Positions 1-5,839 of a stretch of 5,839 nt of DNA are shown piece after piece. This DNA is from an uncultured Senegalimassilia sp. (GTDB lineage Bacteria > Actinomycetota > Coriobacteriia > Coriobacteriales > Eggerthellaceae). Position 1 is the first letter of the stretch. Every line of letters starts with the position of its first letter. The notes beneath the pieces were generated by a model, which saw only the letters and a program-made list of their open reading frames with translations, did not search any database and had not been told where the DNA came from. The stretch is from the NCBI GenBank assembly GCA_934661765.1, contig CAKUJT010000138.1, forward strand, positions 1 to 5,839. The letters run 5' to 3'. Both the position numbers and the translations under genes were made by a program.

Positions 1-105
1 AGAGGGTGGCGCGAAAGCCAAGCCCCGGTGCGCGAGTGTGGGGTCGAAAACTAGGTCAGTCGGAAGAAGCTTGTTTTCAATGCACGAGATGGAGGAAGTC
101 GGAAC
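1..105. other. Left-edge stretch without a supported gene
   Basis: All three forward frames are open for part of this stretch: one stops at 52-54, one stops at 107-109 so that its TGA would overlap the lipoprotein ATG as ATGA, and one runs on into the lipoprotein gene out of frame. None shows recognisable protein similarity. The frame ending at 107-109 uses several AGA, AGG, TCA, ACA and GGA codons that are avoided in the clear genes here. The stretch therefore most likely holds the upstream region of the lipoprotein gene, possibly with the last few codons of an unseen gene. The only clear signal is the Shine-Dalgarno GGAGGA at 91-96. No convincing -35/-10 pair was found. Confidence 0.4.
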
Positions 106-1167
106 ATGAAGCATCTCAAGCGCTTTGCCGCATGCTGTGCCGCGGCCGTTTGCTGCGCCGCCATGCTGCTGCTTGCCACCGGTTGCCAACAGCAGCAGGA
201 ATCGTATACGCCGCCCGAGGCCACGCCTGCGGTCAGCAAGCCCGTCATCGCCCAGGAAGGCGTCCTGCGCGTCGGCGTCAACGCTAACAACGCGCCTTTG
301 GCCGGCCAGCCCTCCTCTTCCACGAAGATCGTCGGCATCGACGTCGACATGGCGGCTGCTCTGGCCGACCAGCTCGGCCTGAAGCTCGAGGTCGTGGACG
401 TGTCCACCGACGCCGCCGGTGCGCTCACCTCCGGCAAGGTCGATGTGGTCATGGGCGTCAACAAGTCCGATTCCCCCAGCTTCTGGACGTCCGACACGTA
501 CCTGCCCACGGCAGTGGCGCTGTTCGCCCAGTCCTCCAACTCAACGGTGCCGGCGAATTCCGCCTCCACCAAGATCGCCGCGCAGGTGTCCTCCAACAGC
601 GCCTGGGCGGTCACCAACGAGTTCGACAACTCCACCATCACCACCACCGAGGACCTCAAGAGCGCCTTCTCCGCGCTTGAGTCCGGCAAGGTGCAGTATG
701 TGGCCGCCGACGCCGTCGTGGGGTCCTACGTTTCCAACAACGCCGGCATGGACGTTCACATGGTTGCGCTCATGCAGCAGGCCAGCGGCTACTGCGTAGG
801 TGTGCTCGATGGCAACACCCAGCTCAAGCAGGCCGTTTCCAACGCGCTTTCCGCCATGAACTCCAACGGCGTGTCCTCGATCATCCAGAAGAAGTGGCTC
901 GGCACCACCATGGACCTTTCCGGCATCAAGCTGACCGCCGGCGCCTCCGATGACGAGGACGACATGAGCAAGGTGCTCAACTCCGCCAACGCTGCTATCG
1001 GCACGCTTACGGGCAACACCGGCTCCAACGCCAATAAGGCCGACTCCGACAACAAGACCGCTAGCACGGATTCCGACAGCAAGACCAGCGAATCCAGCTC
1101 CGCCGATTCCAGCAGCACCAGCGACTCCAGCGCTTCGAACGGCTCTGCAAGCACCGCATCGAACTAA
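106..1167 (+). CDS. Extracellular solute-binding lipoprotein (SBP_bac_3-like) with serine-rich C-terminal tail
   Basis: This 353-residue protein is probably the membrane-anchored ligand receptor of an ABC importer, acting outside the membrane. The start is set by ATG at 106 with GGAGGA nine bases upstream. A lipoprotein signal peptide is clear: MKHLKR, a hydrophobic core with two Cys-Cys pairs (C10-C11, C16-C17), then lipobox LATGC with lipidated C27. Residues about 50-266 follow the family 3 binding-protein pattern: LRVGVN (54-59), GIDVDMAAALADQLG (77-91), GKVDVVMGVN (110-119), ADAVVGSY (201-208), and a final helix ending KKWLG (262-266), where such proteins usually end. An 87-residue tail of Ser, Asp, Thr, Asn, Ala and Lys follows, with no aromatic, Pro, Arg or Cys. 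The mature protein has a single Arg (R55), so the Arg that usually clamps an amino-acid carboxylate is absent and the ligand is unknown. No permease or ATPase gene is in view. A terminator follows directly. Confidence 0.85.
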   Translation: MKHLKRFAACCAAAVCCAAMLLLATGCQQQQESYTPPEATPAVSKPVIAQEGVLRVGVNANNAPLAGQPSSSTKIVGIDVDMAAALADQLGLKLEVVDVSTDAAGALTSGKVDVVMGVNKSDSPSFWTSDTYLPTAVALFAQSSNSTVPANSASTKIAAQVSSNSAWAVTNEFDNSTITTTEDLKSAFSALESGKVQYVAADAVVGSYVSNNAGMDVHMVALMQQASGYCVGVLDGNTQLKQAVSNALSAMNSNGVSSIIQKKWLGTTMDLSGIKLTAGASDDEDDMSKVLNSANAAIGTLTGNTGSNANKADSDNKTASTDSDSKTSESSSADSSSTSDSSASNGSASTASN

Positions 1168-1201
1168 TCAGCTGCAAGCTGCATCCGGCTTCGTCTTCGC
1201 T

Positions 1202-1229
1202 CAAGGCCCCCGCAATAGCGGGGGCCTTG
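1202..1229 (+). terminator. Intrinsic terminator hairpin after the lipoprotein gene
   Basis: An uninterrupted 12-bp inverted repeat (1202-1213 with 1218-1229) closes on a 4-base AATA loop. The core is CCCCCGC/GCGGGGG flanked by AAGG/CCTT. It lies 34 bases after the lipoprotein stop. A proper T-run after the stem is missing (the next bases are CTGTAGAGG), although a short GTTTT occurs at 1244-1248. Stem strength and placement make a terminator much the likeliest role. It separates the lipoprotein transcript from the downstream Lar gene. Confidence 0.85.
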
Positions 1230-1274
1230 CTGTAGAGGGCGACGTTTTGCTACATCCCCCTATGGCGAAAGCGT

Positions 1275-1356
1275 GCAGCCTTTCGATGCTGCTTGACCTG
1301 AAGTCACCTTCCGGTGCTTCAATGGTTGGAAACCAACGACGGTCCGCGTTTAGCGG
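1275..1356 (+). other. Cluster of four small inverted repeats upstream of the Lar fusion gene
   Basis: Four consecutive potential hairpins fill most of the space before the Lar gene: GCAGC/GCTGC (1275-1279 with 1288-1292), a 9-bp stem with one bulged T (1299-1308 with 1313-1321, loop TTCC), GTTGG/CCAAC around AAA (1325-1337), and CCGC/GCGG (1344-1347 with 1353-1356). The last ends seven bases before the Shine-Dalgarno sequence AAAGGAG at 1363-1369. They could form a structured 5' leader or, for the second, a protein-binding dyad inside a promoter. I compared the stretch from memory with common riboswitch and T-box signatures and could not place it in a class. In a GC-rich sequence stems this short can arise by chance, except perhaps the 9-bp one. 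Confidence 0.35.
1293..1323 (+). promoter_or_regulatory. Candidate promoter with a dyad in a 19-base spacer
   Basis: TTGACC at 1293-1298 matches the -35 consensus at five of six positions. TTCAAT at 1318-1323 matches the -10 consensus at four of six. The spacer is 19 bases, longer than the usual 17, and contains an imperfect inverted repeat (TGAAG-T-CACC, TTCC, GGTG-CTTCA). Long spacers with an internal dyad are the known layout of MerR-family-controlled promoters, many of which respond to metals, but no regulator gene is visible here. The dyad is asymmetric by one base. A start near 1330 would give a leader of about 48 bases. This is a hypothesis from pattern only. Confidence 0.3.
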
Positions 1357-1377
1357 GCGGGGAAAGGAGCGGGCCTT

Positions 1378-2730
1378 ATGGAACCGCAGCAGGTCCTGCA
1401 CATGCTCGAGCGGGTGGCGTCGGGCTCGGTAAGCCCGGTCGACGCTCAGCGAAGCCTTGCCGACCAGGGCTACTCCGATCTTGGTTTCGCGAAGGTCGAC
1501 ACCGATCGCGCGCGCCGTACGGGCGCGGGCGAGGTGGTCTACGGCGCTGGCAAGACGGCCGATCAAATCGCCGATATCTGCCTGGCTCTGCGCGATGCCG
1601 GTCAGACGTGCGTGCTCGTCACCAGGCTTGAAGCGCAGAAGGCCGAAGCGGTGCGGGCTGCGCTGTTCGCTCGCGACCCGCAGGCTGCGGCGGCGTTCGA
1701 GTATCGACTCGTTCCTCAGCTGGGCTTGCTCGGCGCGCCGGCAAAGCCGACGCGCGATAGCTACATCGCGGTAGCGTGCGCAGGCACCAGCGACCTGTAC
1801 TGCGCCGAGGAAGCGGCCGTCACCGCCGAGGTGCTCGGCTCTCGCGTGGTGCGCCTCTACGATGTTGGGGTTGCAGGCATCCACCGCCTTCTGGCACATC
1901 GGGAAGACATCGCAGGCGCCAGCTGCGTGGTGGCGGTTGCCGGCATGGAGGGCGCGCTTGCCAGCGTGGTGGGCGGGATGGCCGCATGCCCCGTGATCGC
2001 CGTCCCCACGTCCGTGGGTTACGGCGCCAGCTTCGGCGGCGTGGCGGCGCTTCTGGCCATGCTCAATTCGTGCGCGTCGGGCGTTTCCGTGGTCAACATC
2101 GACAACGGCTTTGGCGCGGGATATCAGGCCCATATGATCGAGCGTGCGGGCAGCCAACGTGGAGAAGGAGAACCTGACATGAAGACCCTTAGATGGAACC
2201 TCGCCGAGAACGCCACGCGCGCCCAGCTTCTGGGCGACACCCTGCTGCAGCTGCCGCCCGATGCTCGGGAGCGTCTTGAGGCTGCGGCCGATGCCGCGGG
2301 CGTCCCCGATCGCCATCACCACGATATCGGGGAGGTCCTTGCTACCATCGATGGTCTGGCGATATCTCCGGCGGTGCGCGACCATATGCGCGCCATCTAC
2401 ACTATCTTGGCCGAAGCCGAGGCCGCCGCGCACGGCTGCGCGGTTGAGCAGACTCACTTCCATGAAGTCGGCGACGGCTCCCGTATCCGCAACACGCTGC
2501 TCGTCTGCCTGGCGGTGGAAGCCACAGGCGCCAAGCGCATCGTGGCCACGGCCGCGCAAACGGGGCAGGGTGAAGTGGAATGCGCCCATGGCACGCTTTC
2601 CATCCCGGCTCCGGCCACGGCGGCCATCATCGCCCGCGGCATTCCCGTGAGCGAGCGCACGTTGTCCGGCGAGCGCATGACCCCCACGAGCGCGGCCATG
2701 ATCTTGCATTTCGTGGACGAGTTCGAATAA
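1378..2730 (+). CDS. larB: LarB fused to a LarC N-terminal-like domain (nickel-pincer cofactor biosynthesis)
   Basis: This is a 450-residue protein with ATG at 1378 and AAAGGAG eight bases upstream. Residues 1-257 are a full LarB: a helical N-terminal part (VSPVDAQRSL, GAGKTADQI), then a PurE-like domain with AGTSDLYCAEEA (135-146), DVGVAGIHR (162-170), AGMEGAL (188-194), PTSVGYG, MLNSCA with C232, and VVNIDNGFGAGY. LarB carboxylates the pyridine ring of nicotinic acid adenine dinucleotide and releases AMP; C232 aligns with the cysteine known to attack the ring. Residues 268-450 resemble LarC, which inserts nickel using CTP: LLGDTLLQL, RHHHD (312-316), HFHEVG (360-365), AHGTLSIPAPAT (403-414) and MTPTSAA (434-440). 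The family's GDM and D-S-I-x-D-I acidic motifs are replaced, and the C-terminal LarC2 domain is absent. LarA and LarE are not in the window. An intact internal start at 2179 may also give a separate LarC-like product. The LarB assignment is firm; the activity of the LarC part is doubtful. Confidence 0.9.
   Translation: MEPQQVLHMLERVASGSVSPVDAQRSLADQGYSDLGFAKVDTDRARRTGAGEVVYGAGKTADQIADICLALRDAGQTCVLVTRLEAQKAEAVRAALFARDPQAAAAFEYRLVPQLGLLGAPAKPTRDSYIAVACAGTSDLYCAEEAAVTAEVLGSRVVRLYDVGVAGIHRLLAHREDIAGASCVVAVAGMEGALASVVGGMAACPVIAVPTSVGYGASFGGVAALLAMLNSCASGVSVVNIDNGFGAGYQAHMIERAGSQRGEGEPDMKTLRWNLAENATRAQLLGDTLLQLPPDARERLEAAADAAGVPDRHHHDIGEVLATIDGLAISPAVRDHMRAIYTILAEAEAAAHGCAVEQTHFHEVGDGSRIRNTLLVCLAVEATGAKRIVATAAQTGQGEVECAHGTLSIPAPATAAIIARGIPVSERTLSGERMTPTSAAMILHFVDEFE
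2161..2181 (+). promoter_or_regulatory. Internal ribosome binding site and ATG for the LarC-like half
   Basis: Inside the fusion reading frame, at the junction of the two domains, a purine-rich GGAGAAGGAG (2161-2170) stands eight bases before an in-frame ATG (2179-2181, residue 268). The residues from this ATG (MKTL...LLGDTLLQL) align without gaps with the usual start of LarC proteins (MK-L...LLGALLDLG), so this looks like the original larC start. Stop codons sit in both other frames here: TGA at 2175-2177 and TGA at 2180-2182, the latter as ATGA. This would be expected if larB and larC were once adjacent or overlapping genes. A 183-residue product (2179-2730) could be made separately. Confidence 0.6.
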
Positions 2731-2748
2731 TCGTCGGCTTTGGCGAAC

Positions 2749-2776
2749 GCGTCCCGGGTAACCGCTCCCGGGACGC
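2749..2776 (+). terminator. Hairpin after the LarB-LarC1 gene
   Basis: A perfect 10-bp stem GCGTCCCGGG/CCCGGGACGC (2749-2758 with 2767-2776) surrounds an 8-base loop. It begins 18 bases after the TAA stop at 2728-2730. No T-run follows, so it may act together with the larger hairpin just downstream, or protect the 3' end of the mRNA. Confidence 0.6.
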
Positions 2777-2798
2777 CTCCGCGTTCAGCGCAAACGAA

Positions 2799-2851
2799 AA
2801 TCGCCGCAGGCGCGGTCCCGCATCTTGCAGCGGGCCTTGCCTGCGGCGATT
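2799..2851. terminator. Bidirectional terminator between convergent genes
   Basis: A 13-bp outer stem (AATCGCCGCAGGC at 2799-2811 with its complement at 2839-2851) holds an inner 5-bp stem CCCGC/GCGGG (2817-2821 with 2830-2834). On the plus strand the stem is followed by TCGTCGTTTT (T-run at 2857-2860). On the minus strand the A-run at 2797-2800 supplies a T-run after the same stem. It lies between the 3' ends of the Lar gene and the M16C peptidase gene and can serve both. Confidence 0.8.
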
Positions 2852-2893
2852 CGTCGTTTTCAGGGCCTTCGAGCGTTACCGCATCCTGCGTCG

Positions 2894-5839
2894 CTAGCCG
2901 TTGAGCAGGTCGATCACGTCCAGATCGGCTTTCGCTCCTTCAAGGATGGCCTTGTTGCCGAACACGCAGACGGCTTCCCTGCCAAGCGCCCCTTCGATGA
3001 CGTCTGCAAGTTCGCGCAGCTTCTCGGGCGTGGCCTTGATCATCTCCGCTCGCGTCTGCGTGCGCGCCTCGGGCGTGCGGCCGCTCAGGAAATCGCCGTC
3101 TTGGCGGCGGATCTGCATGCGCTCCTTGAGCGGTGCATCGAAGCCGGCGACGGTGCTGACCACGTAGCCGTCCATCTCCTCGGGCGCGGGGTCGAACGCG
3201 GCAAGCCATGCGGGCGTGCCGTTGAACCGCTCCAGCGTCTCGTCCAGATGCGGGTCGCGATACGAATAGAAGCGCACGGTGCCGCTGCGCGCCGCCTGGA
3301 AGCCCGCCCCGTAGGCGCCGCCCTTCACGCGCACCTCGTTCCACAGGTAGTCGTAGGAAAGCACGCGCGCCGCAATCTGCCACACGCCGGTGTAAGGCGC
3401 GCCGAGCGAGCGGCGGTCGAAGCCCGTGGAGGCGTAGCACACGTCGGTGGGCACGATGAACGCCTCGTTGCGCACCTTGGGCTTGGGAATCTCCAGCGCG
3501 GTCGGGGCTTTGCCCGTGCCCGCCGTGATGCCGGCGCATTGCCAGAAGCGCATGACGCACTCGTCGCTGCCGGCGATCGACACCAGCAAGTTCGATGCGT
3601 CGAACAGCTTATGCGCTACCTGGTCCAGGCGTTTCGCCAGCTCAGCGGCTCGTTCGTCGAAGTTGTCCAGCAGCTGCACCAGGAAGCGGTGGAAGTCCAC
3701 GCCGCCAAGCTGCTGGCGCACCACGCCGGCCGGCAGGAAGTACGAGGTCAGGCGCGCCATGGCCGCCGCGTGCCCGGCGTTGGCGAAGCTCTGCTCCATG
3801 CCGATGCGGCGCTGCTGCAGCGCGTCGCGGATCTTGCCGGTGTCGGCGAAGTCGGTCCTCGCCAAGATCTCGCTTGGCAGCTCGGCCAGCCATTCGACGT
3901 TCTCGGCCAAAGCCGATGCGCTTGCCACGAACGTGGGCGTTACGGCATCAGGGTCGTGCTCGTCCTCGTACACCTCGCAGAAAAACGAGCAGTTGCCCAG
4001 CTTGCCGTTGGTGAGCGTATCGATCTCGGCCGCCGAATGCGCATCGGTGCCCAGCTTTCCCAGCACGATGCCGAGCACTGCCGCATAGGGCAGGTCCTCG
4101 AAATCAAGGCAGCTCATATCGAAGTAGCGGTAGGCGAAGACCAGGCCGCGCGTGGGCAGGTGATGGCGGATACAGGGAACGGGCGTGCCCTCGGCCAGGC
4201 CGTATGCGGGTTCGACGGGCGCGGGCCCGATGTCGGCGACCGTCAGCTGCGGCAGCTTCGACACATCCTCGGGCGCATCCGGCGTCTCCTGCATGCGGCG
4301 AAGCAGCGCGACCTCATCCTCGACGTGCTGGAAGTCGTCATCGGTGAAGCCGGCGGCAAGTTCGGCCAGATAGCGCTGCCCGGGGTCGTCCTGCTTCTCG
4401 ACGGGGACTACCTCCACCTCGGCCATGTGGGCGCTGTCCAGGAACACCTCGCGGATAAGGTTCTCGAAATACCCCTCGTCAAGCGCGCGGCGCAGGTAGG
4501 CGAAGTCGTCTTCGTAGCGCAGATAAGCGGTTGCAAGATCGTCGTCGTAGAGCCAGCCGCACAGCGAGGTCATGGCAAGCGCCACGCCATCGGCCATGCC
4601 GAAGTCGCGTTCGCGCATGACGAACTCGGCGCGGGAGATGGACGCCTCCACGAGCGCGTGGTCAAGCCCGCCTGCGGCCAGGCGCTCAAGCTCGGTATCC
4701 ACGGCGGGGCGTAAGCGCTTCGCGGCGTCTTCGCCCAAGTCGCGCACCTGAAGCACGGCGAAGGGCTGCTGCACGGAATCGGCCAGGTAGGACTGCACGT
4801 CCCCGGCTATACCGGAATCCAGAAGCGCGCGCTTGAGCGGCGCCTCGTTGCTGCCGGCGATGGCGTCGAGCAAGATATCGACGGCCACGATGCGCGTGCG
4901 CTCGCGCACGTGCCCGATAACCCAGCCCAGGCCCATGCAGGCGTTTTCCGGTGCGGTCGCCATCTCGCGGCGCACGCCCAGGGCGCGCACGGGCCCTTGC
5001 GCGGGCAGGGTGCGCGGCGCAAGCTCCGCAAGCCCCTCGGCTGCGCGCTGCTCGCGGCGTTTCGCCTGCTCGGCGGCCACGGGCGTCAGGTAGCGCTCAT
5101 CCAAGAACGTCAGCATGCGGTCAAGGTCCAGGTTGCCGTACAGCACGATGTAGCTGTTGTCCAGGCGGTAGTGCCGCTCGTGTTCCTCGAGGTAGTGCTC
5201 GTAGGTGAGCGTGGGAATGGCCTCGGGGGTGCCGCCGGACTCGAACGCGTAGGGGGTGTCGGGGAACAGGCTTGCCTGCAGCTGGTCGTACAGCACGCTG
5301 GTGGGATCGGACAGCGCGCCTTTCATCTCGTTGTACACCACGCCGTTATAGGTAAGCTGGCGGCCTTCGCCGTCGCCCTCTTCGGCATCGGCCACCTCAA
5401 GGTGCCAGCCTTCCTGCTCGAACACCTGGCGCTTGCGGTAGATGTCGGGGTGCAGCACCGCGTCCATATAGACGTCGGCCAGGTTCATGAGGTCCTGGTC
5501 GTTGGTGGATGCCACGGGGTAGAGCGTTTTGTCGCCAAAGGTCATGGCGTTCAAAAACGTCTGCATACTGGTTTTCAGCAGGTTGACGAAGGGCTCTTTG
5601 ACGGGGAACTTCTCCGAACCGCACAAAACCGAGTGCTCCAGGATGTGGAACACGCCGGTGTCATCGGCCGGAGGGGTGCGGAAGGCGATGGAGAACGCCT
5701 TGTTGCGGTCGTCGTTGCGCAGGTATAGAAGCTTCGCGCCGCTTACCGGATGGGAAAGCGTGTAGGCATCGCCGTCGATCTCGGGCAAGGGCTCGGCCGT
5801 GAGCACGGTGAACCCGTGCAGTTCCTGGCCTTGTTCAAG
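2894..5839 (-). CDS. M16C metallopeptidase (PreP/Cym1-like), 5' end beyond the window
   Basis: This is a zinc peptidase of the insulinase/presequence-protease type, which encloses and degrades short unfolded peptides. No signal peptide is seen, so it is probably cytoplasmic. A GTG lies at 5806, but the frame stays open to the edge and reads LEQGQELHGFTV just before it, the conserved N-terminal motif of the family, so the true start is outside and at least 981 residues are encoded. Counting from the GTG: the inverted zinc motif H54-x-x-E57-H58 (E57 catalytic), KEPFVNLLKTS and FLNAMTF segments, QEGW at 131-134, and third zinc ligand E160 in NGVVYNEMKG. The C-terminal half keeps NEVRVKGGAYGAGF with R826 and Y832, the residues that contact substrate in this family. 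The length matches full M16C proteins (about 970-1000). Stop TAG is at 2894-2896 and the shared terminator follows. The gene looks intact. Confidence 0.95.
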   Translation of the reverse strand, partial: LEQGQELHGFTVLTAEPLPEIDGDAYTLSHPVSGAKLLYLRNDDRNKAFSIAFRTPPADDTGVFHILEHSVLCGSEKFPVKEPFVNLLKTSMQTFLNAMTFGDKTLYPVASTNDQDLMNLADVYMDAVLHPDIYRKRQVFEQEGWHLEVADAEEGDGEGRQLTYNGVVYNEMKGALSDPTSVLYDQLQASLFPDTPYAFESGGTPEAIPTLTYEHYLEEHERHYRLDNSYIVLYGNLDLDRMLTFLDERYLTPVAAEQAKRREQRAAEGLAELAPRTLPAQGPVRALGVRREMATAPENACMGLGWVIGHVRERTRIVAVDILLDAIAGSNEAPLKRALLDSGIAGDVQSYLADSVQQPFAVLQVRDLGEDAAKRLRPAVDTELERLAAGGLDHALVEASISRAEFVMRERDFGMADGVALAMTSLCGWLYDDDLATAYLRYEDDFAYLRRALDEGYFENLIREVFLDSAHMAEVEVVPVEKQDDPGQRYLAELAAGFTDDDFQHVEDEVALLRRMQETPDAPEDVSKLPQLTVADIGPAPVEPAYGLAEGTPVPCIRHHLPTRGLVFAYRYFDMSCLDFEDLPYAAVLGIVLGKLGTDAHSAAEIDTLTNGKLGNCSFFCEVYEDEHDPDAVTPTFVASASALAENVEWLAELPSEILARTDFADTGKIRDALQQRRIGMEQSFANAGHAAAMARLTSYFLPAGVVRQQLGGVDFHRFLVQLLDNFDERAAELAKRLDQVAHKLFDASNLLVSIAGSDECVMRFWQCAGITAGTGKAPTALEIPKPKVRNEAFIVPTDVCYASTGFDRRSLGAPYTGVWQIAARVLSYDYLWNEVRVKGGAYGAGFQAARSGTVRFYSYRDPHLDETLERFNGTPAWLAAFDPAPEEMDGYVVSTVAGFDAPLKERMQIRRQDGDFLSGRTPEARTQTRAEMIKATPEKLRELADVIEGALGREAVCVFGNKAILEGAKADLDVIDLLNG

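Noticed and set aside
2..109. Possible tail of an upstream gene ending in an ATGA overlap with the lipoprotein start
   Set aside because: The geometry is attractive, but the roughly 35 residues show no family resemblance and use several codons rare in the neighbouring genes. It cannot be judged without sequence to the left.
6..287. GTG-started 93-residue frame overlapping the lipoprotein start
   Set aside because: It overlaps the signal peptide of the clear lipoprotein gene out of frame, has no Shine-Dalgarno sequence, and gives an Arg/His-rich product typical of a wrong frame.
1325..1356. T-box-like element (GGTCCGCG with a following GCGGGC) before the Lar gene
   Set aside because: The match to the T-box core is partial, no stem I features are present in the short space after the upstream terminator, and an amino-acid-responsive control of a Lar gene is not expected.
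1201..2709. 502-residue open frame on the minus strand opposite the Lar gene
   Set aside because: Its codons are in exact register with the sense codons, so its stops would need TTA, CTA or TCA in the sense gene, which high-GC genes avoid. The product is Arg/His/Ala-rich with no family resemblance, and it starts and ends in the flanking hairpin regions.
2825..4714. 629-residue open frame on the plus strand opposite the M16C peptidase
   Set aside because: It is the same in-register shadow effect. The sense frame carries clear catalytic motifs along its whole length, while the antisense product resembles nothing and starts within the terminator.
4910..5728. 272-residue plus-strand open frame opposite the peptidase N-terminal half
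   Set aside because: It is a mirror of the in-register sense codons for the zinc-binding domain, without a ribosome binding site or recognisable domain.

Overview
The window is GC-rich (clearly above 60 percent by eye) and carries three protein-coding genes with strong G/C third-position bias and good Shine-Dalgarno sites. Codon use, a serine/aspartate-rich lipoprotein tail and a clostridial/actinobacterial-type M16C peptidase would fit a gut member of the Coriobacteriia (Eggerthellaceae-like). This is inferred from style, not from a marker gene, so the taxonomic call is tentative.

Layout: positions 1-105 are a short non-coding or gene-end stretch. Positions 106-1167 (+) encode a periplasmic-binding-protein-type lipoprotein (SBP_bac_3 fold) with a long low-complexity C-terminal tail, closed by a near-perfect 12-bp terminator hairpin at 1202-1229. 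A 210-bp intergenic region follows, with a cluster of small inverted repeats and a candidate promoter. Positions 1378-2730 (+) encode an unusual single protein. Its N-terminal half is a complete LarB, the nickel-pincer nucleotide (NPN) cofactor carboxylase/hydrolase. Its C-terminal half is homologous to the N-terminal domain of LarC, the cyclometallase that inserts nickel in the same pathway. Two strong hairpins at 2749-2776 and 2799-2851 form the convergent terminator region. From 2894 to the right edge (-) runs an almost complete M16C metallopeptidase (PreP/Cym1-like) whose first residues lie beyond the window.

The three genes look like separate transcription units. The lipoprotein and the Lar gene are co-directional but separated by a terminator; the Lar gene and the peptidase are convergent. 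Nothing in the window links their functions directly.

The most interesting item is the LarB-LarC1 protein. The LarB active-site cysteine is kept. The LarC part has lost several conserved acidic motifs, lacks the C-terminal LarC2 domain, and still carries its own well-placed internal ribosome binding site and ATG. No mobile element, CRISPR array, tRNA or rRNA was seen.
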